Assembly: GCA_905182995.1 (NCBI GenBank)
Contig: CAJJDP010000024.1
Coordinates: 555,785-619,784 of the forward strand
Reading direction: 5' to 3'
DNA from: Paramecium octaurelia
Taxonomy: Eukaryota > Ciliophora > Oligohymenophorea > Peniculida > Parameciidae
DNA length: 64,000 bases
Shown here: in pieces, positions 27,001 to 38,905 of the stretch
Numbering within the stretch: the first letter of the stretch is position 1
How the letters are laid out: each line of letters starts with the position of its first letter
Position numbers and translations under genes: made by a program
The notes under the pieces: model-generated
What the model saw: only the letters and a program-made list of their open reading frames with translations
The model's database searches: none
Told to the model about the DNA's origin: nothing

Positions 27001-27135
27001 AAAATTAATTAAAACGTCTTTAATCAAGGCTTAATACATGCTGGTAAATATGATTCATTATATTTCTTAGAATTCATTTAGACAGTTAGGTCAACATTAA
27101 AAGGAGAATTAGCCAATCTAAACCAAGCAGTATGA
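24025..27135 (+). CDS. BK/Slo-type calcium-activated potassium channel
   Basis: 1003 aa with introns 24310-24337, 24582-24605, 25577-25598 and 26547-26571. Hydrophobic segments S1-S6 fill residues 50-260, with an S4-like LLRVLRFLLCYKLDKVLQR and pore TISTVGFGDVYP near 220. Behind them are two RCK domains: RCK1 with ILLLGSSQVEGF, and RCK2 with HFIVCGVVSDMKYLMMPLR. Between them is the BK-specific block LCPGINTLISFLIQSS and YLCGMQNEIYRVPL. In ciliates such channels shape the membrane potential that controls ciliary beating. The acidic calcium bowl is not obvious, so calcium dependence is unproven. Confidence 0.9.
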
Positions 27136-27199
27136 TATGTTAAGTTATTTTTAATGACAAATATATATATATATATGTATATATCAAGTAAAGCATTTA

Positions 27200-28760
27200 T
27201 CATTTTTATACACTGGTTAATATTGAATAGATGGCATTAATATGACAAAATGTTTACTTTTGCAAGCTTTTTATAATGAATTCCCTTTAATACCCAAATT
27301 ATTCTATTTGTGAAATTACCCTTAAGTCTAAATTTGTACTGTTTGGTTGTTATTTTTGCTATTTAATATTTATCTCCTTCAGCCATTGATGATTCATAAT
27401 TTCAGTTAACGTTATTCTTAGTTTTGGATTAACATTCAACATCTATTTAATTAAATCTAACTATTTAATTACAATATTTACCAACTGAATCGTTTGATAG
27501 ATTTTGTTTCTTCATCTCAATAAAATTTAATTACCCATTTTAAATGTTATGATTCAATTCATTCATATTATTTCCTTTAAAAGGCACCTTGCCAACTAAC
27601 AAAATATATAGAAGAACTCCAGCACTCCAAATATCACTTGCAAATCCTTCATAACCAATTTTACTGAATATTATTTCAGGTGCTAAATACGCTGGTGTCC
27701 CACATTATTCTAATATTTTCTGCCCTTTAATAATCTGTCTACTGACTCCAAAGTCACAAATCTTTATCAAATCTCCTTAAAGTAAGATATTGTCTAATTT
27801 GATATCTCTGTGTAAGATATTATGACTTTGGAGAGTTTAAAGAGCCAGTGTCAATTAAGCAAAGATATTTTTGGCTTAGATCTCTGGAATGGGCTTCTCT
27901 TTGGTCCATTTCATCAAATCTCCTCCTTCTACATATTCCATTATGATGTAGATTTGTTTTTTTGTTTCAAATACTTCATATAATTATGCAAACTATTTGT
28001 ATTGGGATAAAATTTTCATAATAGTTATTTCCTAAAATAAAATCGCAGTTTTACTAACAACAATCTTTTTTTTGCACTTTCACTCTTCAAAGTTGATTTT
28101 TCAATTATTTTCATGGCTACTTTGGCACCTGTTAAAATTTGTATTCCTAAACACACTTTAGCAAAGGCTCCTTTGCCTATCACATAGCAGAGCTACCTTA
28201 CTAAGGTTAGAGATTCGGTACCTTATAAAAATCAGGTGTTGAAGGAGGGATTCGTTTCTTTGTCTTTATTGTATAAGCGATTCTATTTGCCAATATTACT
28301 CTCTCTTTCATTACATCTTCATTTGTAGGAAAGTGTATTTCAGGCAATTGCAGAAAAAAATCCTAACAATCAAGCAATTCAGTTTCCATTCTTCCAAAAT
28401 CTGGAAGCATTTTCGGAAAAGACTCTTCTTTGCTTATTTAACTACTTGATCTTGATTTTTAAGTCGTCTATTGACTGCGTGATGTCGCATTATTCCCTAG
28501 ATCAATTTTTATCTTTCCTAATTTAGATACCTATTTTGTATTTGACAGTGATGTAGTTTCAGAATTCTTTACTGGCACAGGCAACCTAAAAAGTTATTCT
28601 AATTATACTACTTAATAGCTGGGCATTGTTTGCTTACAGATCTAGACCTATCTGTTGAATTCTTTGATACTTGGTTTGAAATACTTCTAGAACGTGTATT
28701 AGTAGATTATGTGTTAAAATTGATGCATTTAACAGAGATATGTTTTTTCAGTTGATTCAT
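27200..28760 (-). CDS. Ser/Thr protein kinase (CAMK-like)
   Basis: 485 aa with introns 28586-28611, 28193-28221, 28032-28054 and 27457-27481. A 175-residue Ser/Thr-rich N-terminus is followed by a complete kinase domain: [61 protein letters not shown] and a DLIKQML...NHQWL end. The activation loop and APE region resemble CAMK/SNF1-type kinases. A short hydrophobic or basic tail follows; no regulatory domain is recognised. Confidence 0.85.
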
Positions 28761-28789
28761 TTTTTATAACAGATAAATTTTAATTATTC

Positions 28790-29242
28790 TCAAAATAACA
28801 ATAAATCAAGCCCAAATACTACGCAAAGCAAGAATCCATTCAATCCTTTAGTCTTCGACCAACCGCAAAGATTATAACACTCCATCAAATCTTATAATTC
28901 AAAGGTCACTGTAGATAATGTACTATTTAATAATGGTTCTTTGCAGTTCTTAAATGAAAGAGTTTAATTATAGCAAATCTCAAACCTTCCATAATTACCA
29001 AAACAATCTTCATTGTGTTTACATGCAACAATCTCCTCTGCACAATTTGTATCAACACAATTTTAAGCATCTTCTTGAGGAACAAACTTTTTTAAATTTG
29101 ATGAACTCAAACCAGAAGTAGTGCCTTCATCTGTTACATCTACTATATCAGGTTCATACTGATCAGTGTAATCAGCATCATCTTACCCTAACTAACACAA
29201 GCTTTATTAAAGGAACAAAGCAATTACAAGAAATTAAAGCAT
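28790..29242 (-). CDS. Small secreted Cys-rich protein, possibly GPI-anchored
   Basis: 150 aa, no intron. It begins with a signal peptide (MLQFLVIALFLQQSLC) and then an acidic linker. The core has about eight Cys in a spaced pattern (NCVDTNCAEEIVACKHNEDC, CYN, NCKE, MECYNLCGW). The C-terminus is hydrophobic (GFLLCVVFGLDLLLF), as in a GPI-anchor signal or a tail membrane segment. An in-frame ATG 43 bp upstream overlaps the preceding gene's stop and was not chosen. Family unknown; likely surface or secreted. Confidence 0.7.
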
Positions 29243-29283
29243 TTATATAAATTACATACATTTTTGAGAAATAAAGTTCAAAA

Positions 29284-30288
29284 TCATTTTATCAAAAATT
29301 CTTATAACTCTTTCAAATATTGCATTGTTTATGAATATTGATCTTTTATGGTCTCTATTTCTTCAAATAAATTATTAAAGTAATCTTCTCGAATTACCTA
29401 AGGAAATAATTAATTGCATATATACTTAATTTACAGATTACTATAATTAGCTAAAGTCATTCATTTATTAATTTAATAATTCATGAGTTCGCTGTAAATT
29501 AAAAGTAAGATTGTCAGTTTTTTATTTCAATACTTCTACTTCGGTTAGATTATCTTTAGACGTTATTCGCTCAATTTTTTTTTAGATTTTAATTGATACA
29601 TCCAAAAATGATTGTAATGATTAATCAACCTAATAATCCATTTTCATGATACATGCTAATTATATTCTATAATTCTTTTGTCTGTTTAATTCTTATGGGA
29701 TTGAAAGGCTTCATCTAATTATTTCAATTTCAATTCAAATTTCCCTATTCTTTATAATAATAAGGTGAGTTTCTCTTAGATTCCATTAAAGTAATCTGCA
29801 CTTGATTTATTATTTTGCTAATACTATCTGTTTGTTTTTTCACTAAATTAATTCAATATATACCTCGATTGTAATCTTTCTTCAATCTACTCAAATCTCC
29901 TTTCAAATTCATTAAGCAACATAACCAAGGCTGAATCATTATTATTACTCTGATATTTAGAGGCGTTATCTCTCATAGAATCATATGACTTTTTTTAGCA
30001 CTCCTCCATTAAGCTATTCTTTTTTGAATTAAACCTATCATTTTCAATAGATTATAAATTAAAAGATATGCTTTAATTTTATGTTTTCATAGGTACTGCA
30101 TTTGCCTCAATTGAATTAGTTAGTAAATATTAATCATTATAACTCTCATTTTAAGCTAATTATTTTTCAATTAAGAGTAATTTCTCGTCCAAAGTTCTGT
30201 TGTTCTAGTTCTAATTTTCCTTCTGGGTTCTTCTATTAATCATTCTAAATTCATCGATGCTATTAGCTCTTTAATTTATTTTTGACAT
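29284..30288 (-). CDS. Coiled-coil protein
   Basis: About 310 aa with introns 29630-29652 and 29398-29425, plus a likely 21-nt intron at 29843-29863 (GTATAT...TTTAG, frame-neutral, so not proven by frame). Composition is Gln/Asn/Lys/Glu-rich with several long heptad-like segments, for example LVMLLNEFERRFEQIEERL and IQKKIERITSKDNLTEVEV. No globular domain. It ends 41 bp before the secreted Cys-rich gene on the same strand. Probably structural; function unknown. Confidence 0.7.
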
Positions 30289-30521
30289 ATTTGAATTTGA
30301 ATACTTTATTAATTTATAATTTTTTTAATATTAATTATTAAAAGCATAATATTATTCAAAAGAACTTTTTATTTAAAAAAAATAAAAAATACATAATTTT
30401 TATTTTTGAAGATGATAAGAAACAGTAGTTCATACAGCGTTTAGGAGTCGACATACCATATTTAAAAACCTAGCTCGAATTTAGACATGAATTGTACCAA
30501 TAAACTCTTATAAAAGCTTCA

Positions 30522-31656
30522 ATGTGTTTAAGTCAAGAATTCTAATAAAATAGATCATTGAACAAATAATATGCCAACAGATTTTTAGGTGAGTGGCATG
30601 AGGAGACCTATCGGGTAACAAGAAAATATGTTCCTTCCCAGACAAAAGGTTTGAATTTGTATACAACCTATTGCACTCCAGAAAATCCAATTGCAACAAT
30701 AGTGATACTTCACGGGTATGGAGATCATTCTGGTAGATACTTTCACGTAAGATAAGCCATCATAATTAGGTTGCAGATGAATATGCAAAATACGGGTTTT
30801 AAGTCATTTTATATGACTAAAGGGGATTTGGTAATTCAGGTGGCATAAGAAGTCATGCAGATATCAAATAAATGCATTAAGATCTAGAATGCATTTTAGA
30901 AACAATTGAAAGATCCTAACCAATATTTTTATAATGCTAATCTCTAGGTGCTGCGGTTGGATTAAGTTTCTGTATTGCGAATCCTTCAATTATCGTATAA
31001 GGAGTCATAGTAGTAAATCCATATCTTTAATTTGCCAAAAAATATGGATTTTTCAAAAGGATGTTGCTTACTGTAATGAATAAGATCATTCCTGTATAAT
31101 TTCTAAGTTATTTTAAGGGTCTCATGGTTAATTCCTATATAGATTATGGTCATTGCAGTAAAAACAATAACATAATCAAAAGTGTTGCTGAGGATAGTCT
31201 TGTACAACCATTTATGAGTATTGGAATGGCTTATAACATATTGCAGTTGGATTCTTATATTTTACCCAATGCTAACTAGTAAAACATTGGAATTATTAAA
31301 GATTCACTTAACCTTTATTGATTTTACATGGGAAGGAGGACAAAGTAGCCAGTCATATGAATTCAGTAGAATTATATCGTGAAGCAGGATCGAAAGACAA
31401 GACATTAAAATTATTCGATAAAGGATTTCACGAACTCCAAAATGATGTAGAATTTGAAAGAGTGAAAAACGTAATCTTGAATTGGTGTTAAAAATCAATT
31501 AATAAGGATAAAAGAATTAGTATTATATCAATCATATATTTTAGGTTATTTAAGAGGCATAAATCATGGTTTAATTGCCAAGAACAATAATAGTTCGAAA
31601 TTCTTAGTTCTTTCTTGGATTTTTATATATTACATGTTAAAAAAGTAAAAATTTGA
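30522..31656 (+). CDS. Monoglyceride lipase-like alpha/beta hydrolase
   Basis: 362 aa with introns 30747-30769 and 31279-31301. The fold marks are VILHGYGDHSGRY (oxyanion region), DQRGFGNSGG, the nucleophile elbow CQSLGAA with Ser near 134 (CQSLG replaces the usual GHSMG), LLILHGKEDKV with the Asp, and KGFHEL with the His. This matches the monoglyceride lipase/lysophospholipase group (Hydrolase_4), which cleaves monoacylglycerols. Start taken at the MCLSQEF methionine; the frame is open upstream without another ATG. An extra 70-residue tail beyond the fold is unusual. Confidence 0.85.
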
Positions 31657-32373
31657 AGTATTTATTAGTAAAATGAAAAATCTTGGAAAGATTGCTAAAT
31701 CTATTTGTATTTTAGCATTGATGATCGCATCTCTTATTGTTCGTATTAGATGGTGATTATTGTTTAACAAAATTTTAATGTAATTTAATTTTAAAGTATA
31801 TATTATAAATTGTTGTATAATTTATGTATTTCACTAAAATCTAAAATAATTATATATCAGCATTCTATTGCATACATGCACAATACTTATAAATTACATT
31901 AGTCTCAAAATAATAGCAATAAGAATTATGTTAAAATTAAATGATTAGAGCATTATTTTATATATTAAGACTCTAGAAAACTTATTGAAGTGACAACAAA
32001 AAGTGAAATCTATTCTAATCTAAAAATATATCTATAATTCTAAATAATTGTAACTCTCAATAAACTTTATAATTAATATCTCTGAAATAGATGTAAAACT
32101 TTTATTAATAATGGTTTATCACAGTTATTTAAGTATAGATAATCAAAATCTTTTATGCTAAAATATTATTTTGGTTTTCTACATTTAGGAGTTCCATAAA
32201 TATCTCTTAATAGATAATATCAATAGTTATGAGTATCTGTAAAATCATTTTTATTCCCCATAATTAGGCAAATTTTTTATAAAATAATTAGTAACTCTTA
32301 TGCTTAATATTCCTTTAGTTATTTACACTTTAATAATTATTAATTTCTATTAGAATCAGTTTATATTATAAAT
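31657..32373. other. Intergenic; one tiny hydrophobic ORF
   Basis: Mostly noncoding, very AT-rich. A 27-codon frame at 31673-31756 encodes a single membrane-like helix; it could be chance or part of an alternative 3' end of the lipase gene. Nothing else seen. Confidence 0.45.
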
Positions 32374-32884
32374 ATGTCATAGAATGATTGCTTGAAAAGT
32401 GAAGATCCATAAATGGAAGAAAAAGAGCAATGTATAATTTGCAGAAATGTGTTTTTTAAAGCTGAATTAAAATAGCATTAAACTAACTGCATGGATACTT
32501 TGTCCAAAACTGATTAAGAATATTTAGATGAATAATTAGCTCAATTGATTATAGATTAGAATTTTTAGTCTACTATCTTTACAACTAAAAACCCCAAATA
32601 TTGTCAAAAAGAGCAGAAAATTGACCTTTCTCATCATTAACAAATAATAGGAGTTCAGATAGAATAAAAATAAGCATAGAATCAAAAATAAAATGACCAG
32701 ACACGAAATGTTTTGGAATCCAATAAAACATCTGATAAAAAATTTTATGTAATTATTATTTTATTTTAAGCAATAAAAGAATGACAAATATGATTAATTT
32801 TCAAAGAACATCAAATCAAATGATATTTTGAAGATATAATCATAATAGTTATCCAAAGAATAATAAAAATAGTAATAATAATAA

Positions 32885-32915
<31 letters not shown>

Positions 32916-34641
32916 AATAAGAGTAATAATAATAATAGTAATAATAGTAGTAACAATAATAACAATAATATGAGTAAGAATAGTAACAATAAAAGTAGTA
33001 ACAATAGTAATAATAATAGTAGTAAAAAAAGTAATAATAGTAGTAGTAACAATAGTAATAATAGTAGTAGTAACAACAGTAATAATAAGAAAAATAAAAA
33101 TAGTAGTAATAATAGTAATAGTAACTATAATAAGAAGAAGATTTATTAAAGATTACTGTAGAGAATAAAAAATAGGAAAAGCTATAAAAAGACTCAATTC
33201 TATAAGATGAAAAAAAATAATAATTTGATTTTCAATTAGAAGAAGGTAATTTATTACAATTACAGAATAAATCGGCAGAAGAAAAAGTTGAAAAAAAGCA
33301 AAAGCGCGAAAAAATACAATAAACTTTATAAATTGAACAAAACTTTAATCAATTTGAAAATAAAGAAAAAATAAACAATAAACTTGAAAACACAGAAGTG
33401 CTTGATTTGAGAAAAAAAGTTGATCCCAAAAATTAGTAATTTTATGAAACAATGCTCTTAAAAGCAGATTAAATTATTTCGAAGAAAGAGAAAACTAATA
33501 CTGAAAAAAAAAATAGTGTAGATGGTGGAAAATAAAAATATAGACCATAACCTACGCCATAACTTAAACATGCAATCTAAGAAAGACCATAGACTGAAAA
33601 TAAAAGCCCCATAAATAGTAATTAGGTTCAAGCGACATGTAACTTATAAAAATTTGTATAACTAAATATCCCACAAAGTAACAAGTAATAAGAATAATAA
33701 CCATCCTAATAATAATAATAACCATCATAGTAATAATAATAACCACCATAATAAATACCGTCATAATAATAATAGTAATAATAATAACCATCTTAATAAT
33801 AATAGTAATAATAATAATAACCATCATAATAATAATAGTAATAATAATAACCCTCATAATAATAATAGTAATAATAATAATAGTAATAATAATAACCATC
33901 ATAGTAATAATAATAACCACCATAATAATAATCATCATAATAATAATAGTAATAATAATAACCCTCATAATAATAATAGTAATAATAATAATAGTAATAA
34001 TAATAACCATCATAGTAATAATAATAACCACCATAATAATAATCATCATAATAATAATAGTAATAATAATAACCCTCATAATAATAATAGTAATAATAAT
34101 AATAGTAATAATAATAACCATCATAGTAATAATAATAACCACCATAATAATAATCATCATAATAATAATAGTAATAATAATAACCCTCATAATAATAATA
34201 GTAATAATAATAATAGTAATAATAATAACCATCATAGTAATAATAATAACCACCATAATAATAATCATCATAATAATAATAGTAATAATAATAACCCTCA
34301 TAATAATAATAGTAATAATAATAATAGTAATAATAATAACCATCATAGTAATAATAATAACCACCATAATAATAATCATCATAATAATAATAGTAATAAT
34401 AATAACCCTCATAATAATAATAGTAATAATAATAATAGTAATAATAATAACCATCATAGTAATAATAATAACCACCATAATAATAATCATCATAATAATA
34501 ATAGTAATAATAATAACCCTCATAATAATAATAGTAATAATAATAATAGTAATAATAATAACCATCATAGTAATAATAATAACCACCATAATAATAATCA
34601 TCATAATAATAATAGTAATAATAATAACCCTCATAATAATA

Positions 34642-34706
<65 letters not shown>

Positions 34707-35068
34707 CATCATACTAATAATAGCAAGCAAAAAAGAAAAAGTTCGAATTCATACCTGGTATGAGACTAACAGACAAATAAATTAATGAGTTAAGTAGGGA
34801 AGATTTATATGAGTATTTTACTAACCTAAACTTAGAGGAATAAATTGGGTACTAAAGCAAAATCTTCGAGTTAGAGAAAAAAAAAGTGTAAATAAACGAA
34901 GTCGGAAGTTGCCCAATCTGTATGGAAGATATTTAACCTTCTAAAGAACCAATTGATGTGTAATTGGATTGTAAACATTAGTTTCATTTTGAGTGCATTA
35001 AAAAATGGCTTTAAACTTAGAAAAATTGCCCAATTTGCAAGAGTCATGTTGATTTATGCTTCACATGA
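32374..35068 (+). CDS. Glutamine-rich RING-H2 protein (putative E3 ligase)
   Basis: 890 aa with one intron at 32749-32770. N-terminus: a C2HC finger CIICRNVFFKAELKQHQTNC (residues about 20-39), like UBZ-type ubiquitin-binding fingers. Then long glutamine tracts written as TAA/TAG runs, including residues about 434-772 with an exact 37-residue repeat. C-terminus, residues about 839-882: a RING-H2 finger CPICMEDI, CKHQFHFECIKKWL, NCPIC. RING-H2 proteins recruit E2 enzymes and ubiquitinate targets. The frame is intact through the whole repeat, so the gene is probably functional despite the extreme composition. Confidence 0.85.
33851..34656 (+). repeat. 111-bp tandem repeat, 7 full copies plus a partial
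   Basis: Units begin CCCTCATAATAATAATAG at 33851, 33962, 34073, 34184, 34295, 34406 and 34517, with a partial unit from 34628. The spacing is exactly 111 bp and the copies look identical by eye. 111 is 37 codons, so the array stays in frame within the RING-H2 gene and codes for Gln blocks split by PS, PP and SS. A less regular version of the same motif precedes it from about 33700. Confidence 0.95.
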
Positions 35069-35198
35069 ATAAATTGATAAAAAGTATCTTGCTTATTATT
35101 TTAAACATTATTTCACAAACATGACGTACATTAATTTATACAAATTGGTTCACTATTTTGAATAAACAAATTAATAATATAAATTTTGAAATTTAGAT

Positions 35199-36467
35199 AT
35201 GCAATAGATTTCCCCAGAGGTTGAGCAACATCTTTCTGAATTATTGAAGCCTGTTCTTGAAAGAGTGGAGGAATTAAAAATTAGGGATCAATAAAATGAA
35301 GACTAAATCAATTCACTTGTTGAGGAATTGACATAATTAAGACACTTAGTTAACTCTCTTAAGCCTTTGAAATAGGAGGAAGAGAAAAGTACAATTCATA
35401 ATAAATATTATTAGAATAAATAAAGCAAGAATAAAAGAAAGATAATAATGGAAATCATGGTAAGCAATATTATTATAAATTCAATTTTATTAGAAAACAA
35501 AAAACCTGATCGTCCTTAAACTGGTGTTGTCTAAAAGAATGATTAAAATAAGGTCAAAGAGCCTAGACCTTAAACAGGTCAAAAGCCTTTGAGTTAAAGT
35601 GTAATTGTAGATAAGACAGCTTCAACTGAGGTTGATAAAGGTATTTGAATTATACTATCTTATAGTAACATTGAAATCTCCTAGAGATTCCACATAAAAG
35701 CAACCAAAACCATAAGGATAACCATAATAGTAACCTCCATAACCTAAACCAAAACCTTAAAATTAGCCTGAATAGAAAGATAAAAAAGATCAGAAAGATA
35801 CAAAATCTCATGGTTAAGGTAAGATTAGAGATAATATTTAAAAGAACAACCTCAAAAGCAAAGCTAGCCTCCGAAAGATGAAAAAAAAGTAGATAAGCCA
35901 AAATAAAATAAATAAAATCCTCCTGTTTAACCAGAGAAAACTGAAAAGCCAAAAGAAGCTCCCAAAAAGGCAGATAAACCATAAGATTAAAAAGCAAATG
36001 GTTCATCAAAAAATCAACCCAAAACAAATGATAAAAAGGCAGAACCTAAATAAGAGGATAAGAAAATAGTAAAAAAAGGAAAATAACCAGCTGCTCAAAC
36101 TGGAGATTAATAATAAACAGATGAACAATTCTAGTAATAATAATAAGCTTCTTAAGTAAATTAAGAACCAAATTCAGCTGAAAAATTATCAAAAGAAAAC
36201 CATTCAGAATAAAATGAGTAATAATAAGAAAATCATTCAGATTAAAATGAACAATAATAAGAAAACCATTAAGAGAGCCATGAAGAAAATCATTAAGAAA
36301 ATGCAAATAATGTATAAGATGTTGAATAGCAGGCACAAGAACAACCTTAGGGGGAATAAAATTAATTTTAGAGCCAAGAACACTAAGAAGAATAAATTTA
36401 ATAAGAAAATTAGGAGAATAATTAACCAAAAGAAGAACCATAAGGTTAAGAATAAGAAGTAATTTGA
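35199..36467 (+). CDS. Lys/Pro/Gln-rich low-complexity protein
   Basis: 385 aa with introns 35389-35414, 35460-35493, 35641-35665 and 35819-35844; the 34-nt one is the longest intron in the window. The first 65 residues form a heptad-like helix (EQHLSELLKPVLERVEELK). Then follow a twice-repeated RPQTG motif, a PKPQGQPQQQ stretch, a long Lys/Glu/Pro region and an Asn/His/Glu/Gln tail with a repeated QNEQQQENHSD-like unit. No family recognised. 130 bp downstream of the RING gene, same strand. Confidence 0.75.
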
Positions 36468-36497
36468 GCTTATATAAATTATAAGTACAAAAATATA

Positions 36498-37130
36498 ATG
36501 TCTAAATATTTTAATTAATAATAATAATTTCTATTTAATCGACTTTAATGTCTACCTACAACTAAATTACTCGCTTTTAAGAACAAGAATCATTAATGGA
36601 TATAAAATCAGAAGTAAAAGTAATAAGTAAATTAGTTCATTAAAAGAATCAACAAAAACAATATGAAGATGGAATTATCCGAAAGAAAGCATGATGATGG
36701 CTCCTTAGAAAAATCATTAAAATTTACTCCTATGACTACAGGAGACTTCATAGGAATATGGGCTATCGCAATCTTAAAAAGTTTATTTTTAATATGCTTT
36801 CTTTGGATGGCTTATGAAATATATAAGGATATTCAAGCTCATATTGATATTTAAAAAACTAAAGTTTTAATAGAAATGAAAAATTGTGCTACAGAATTTG
36901 AGTAAAATCAATGTTCAGAAAATTACTTAATAGAATCAATGTCTGAAAAATGCAAAGAATTAGAAATCTGCAAAAATTAAAATATAGAAATGAAAATTAG
37001 AACACAATAACTTTGGTTATAAGTCATAGGAAATTCATTTGAAAATATGTTCAAAGCACTTTCTCTAAAAACTTGTATCATGATCTCTTTTATAAGCATA
37101 GGAACTAGTATTATCTTTATAAAAAATTGA
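36498..37130 (+). CDS. Brl1/Brr6-like nuclear-envelope protein
   Basis: 210 aa, no intron. Two membrane segments (IGIWAIAILKSLFLICFLWMA near 85 and TCIMISFISIGTSIIFI near the C-terminus) flank a lumenal domain with four spaced Cys: KNCATEF, QCSENY, KCKELEIC. This is the layout of the Brl1/Brr6 family (di-sulfide bridge nucleocytoplasmic transport domain), which acts at the nuclear envelope in nuclear pore assembly and lipid homeostasis in fungi and other protists. The N-terminal 60 residues are Gln/Lys-rich. Confidence 0.75.
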
Positions 37131-37223
37131 TTATTCATTTGTTTCTTTATGTAAATAGTCCCTTTTAATGCATTTCAAATTGTTAATAGAATTAATTATA
37201 TAATATTAGCCATTATGTATATA

Positions 37224-38538
37224 TCAAACAAATTACTTTAAATAATTTCTGTAAGGCACGCTTGGTCTTCTAACACTATGACATAATAAAAGACTTGCTG
37301 TAAGAACATTTAATGCGTTAAATTAATGGATGCTTCCTGAATGAACTTAAACCTAGGATAATAGAGTTGCATACCTAATTGAGCAATGCTACAATTCCTG
37401 TGAGTAGTTAATAATTTAGAACTCCATAGAGGGCAAAACACATGTACCTTGCTTGTTTTGGAAGATTGCTCTTATATGCTAAGTAAGTAATATATGATCC
37501 AAAGGCGTATGTTAAATATGCAGCATTTCTATGGTTGAATTGCACCCTAAAATATAGTTAACTATTCTTACATCACAACATTTTCAAAAAAGTTCTTATA
37601 AAATGGTGATGCTTTAAATAAGTTGGCTGGAACAATTTATCCATTCATAGTTGGCCATGTATTGAAAACTTTTCCTGCATCTATACCTGCCATAGCTGCT
37701 CCAGTTAACAAATTGATGGCAACTAAATGAATCAAACCAATCCCAAGTCCTCTAAATTTAAGGTGTGTTTTATAATTCTCAGGGGTTATTTACAAATGTT
37801 GGGGTTTCTTAAAAAGAGTAGCAGCATTCCATATTAATAGAGAATATAATGACAAAGCCATTGATAAATGCACTGTAAGTCTATAAGTTGAAACTCTGGG
37901 CTTTTATTAATACTCAGGTTTTGGACGATCTAATCCTGATTTGACCATCCACCATCCAATCAAACCTTACAGTAATCCAAGTCCACCTATTGCTCCTAGT
38001 CTTTTTGCATACTATGGTTTGATCCATTTCATAGCTGTAAATGCAGCTAAGGGTAATACATAAAGAGCTCCCAAAGTTGATCCAGATACTCTATGTAAGT
38101 ATTCAACTATAAAGATTTTCTTGAATTTCTCTAAATCAATAGGCGTATGTTAATATTCTGGAAATTGTTTGTAATAGTCAAATTCCTTCTCCCAATCAGC
38201 TTGATTTCTTGGATATACATATTCTATTGGTTTCCATTTTGTCATTGATAACCCTAAATATAATTCCACAAATATGTACCTGAATGAGTAAGTCTAGTGT
38301 ATCCACCTAACAAGACCATAAAATACACTCCTCCTGCACAAAGAAGCAACCATCCTCCTAATAGCCATCTTTTTGATGGGTCTACCCATTCATTGACTGG
38401 GTCTTCGAAATGAGCATTTCTGTCAAATTTTGCATTCTTACTAGCTTCAGCATTCGAGAATTTGTAGTATCTATTATTTTATAGAGGCTTAAGAGTTGTG
38501 GTTAAATTTTTGAATGTTCTTATTCTTGACAATAGCAT
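37224..38538 (-). CDS. COX15: Haem A synthase COX15
   Basis: 413 aa with introns 38254-38279, 37547-37571 and 37353-37374. About eight membrane helices and the family motifs: LGGYTRLTHSG, EYLHRVSG, LGLLQGLIGWWMVKSGL, TYRLTVHLS, NLLTGAAMAGIDAGKVFNTWP, FNHRNAAY and a final VHSGSIHQ. The His of these motifs bind the two haems. The enzyme sits in the mitochondrial inner membrane and oxidises haem O to haem A for cytochrome oxidase. The Ser/Arg-rich N-terminus suits a mitochondrial targeting peptide. Confidence 0.93.
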
Positions 38539-38596
38539 TAAATGATATAAAATTATAAATAAAGACTAGATCTGTATTAATATTTAAAAATTAATT

Positions 38597-38905
38597 ATGG
38601 ACGAGCCAAGCGAACAAGAAATTGACGAACTTTAAAATTAATACTTCCAGGATAAGATGTTTAGAGTTTGTGCAAAAGCTGTTATTAATGATGATGCATA
38701 TTTTAATAGATTATATGAACCAGAATATTTGCAAGGTTTAGCAGATAGAGCAAAAGACTAGAAGGAGAAGAATGATATTCTTAACCAAAAGAAAAAAGTA
38801 GAGTTCAATCAAAATAATGTTAAAGAAATGTTTTATTAATGCTTTAATCGATATTTCTATGTTTATGGAGTCTTATAATAAGTAGCCCATGCAGAAGATG
38901 ATTGA
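38597..38905 (+). CDS. Small hypothetical protein, perhaps tail-anchored
   Basis: 102 aa from MDEPSEQEIDELQ to TGA at 38903; acidic start, helical and charged throughout. The same frame beyond the TGA immediately encodes a hydrophobic helix (KLIILSTSIASIILILIYTI). Either the TGA is the real stop, or a 48-nt frame-neutral intron (38882-38929, GTAGCC...AATAAG) would remove it and give a tail-anchored protein. Divergent from COX15 with 58 bp between starts. Family unknown. Confidence 0.6.

Noticed and set aside
30508-30788. Minus-strand frames over the lipase start
   Set aside because: Antisense of the lipase gene, whose motifs are clear on the plus strand.
32849-33076. Minus-strand poly-Leu frame
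   Set aside because: Complement of another glutamine tract in the same RING gene.
33851-34656. Regularly spaced repeat as a CRISPR array
   Set aside because: The units are contiguous and identical, with no variable spacers, and they code in frame.
33564-34730. 388-codon minus-strand frame made of Ile, Met and Val
   Set aside because: Complement of the TAA/TAG glutamine array of the plus-strand RING gene; pure compositional shadow.
35650-36441. Hydrophobic minus-strand frames
   Set aside because: Antisense of the Lys/Pro/Gln-rich gene, whose spliced plus-strand frame is intact over the whole interval.
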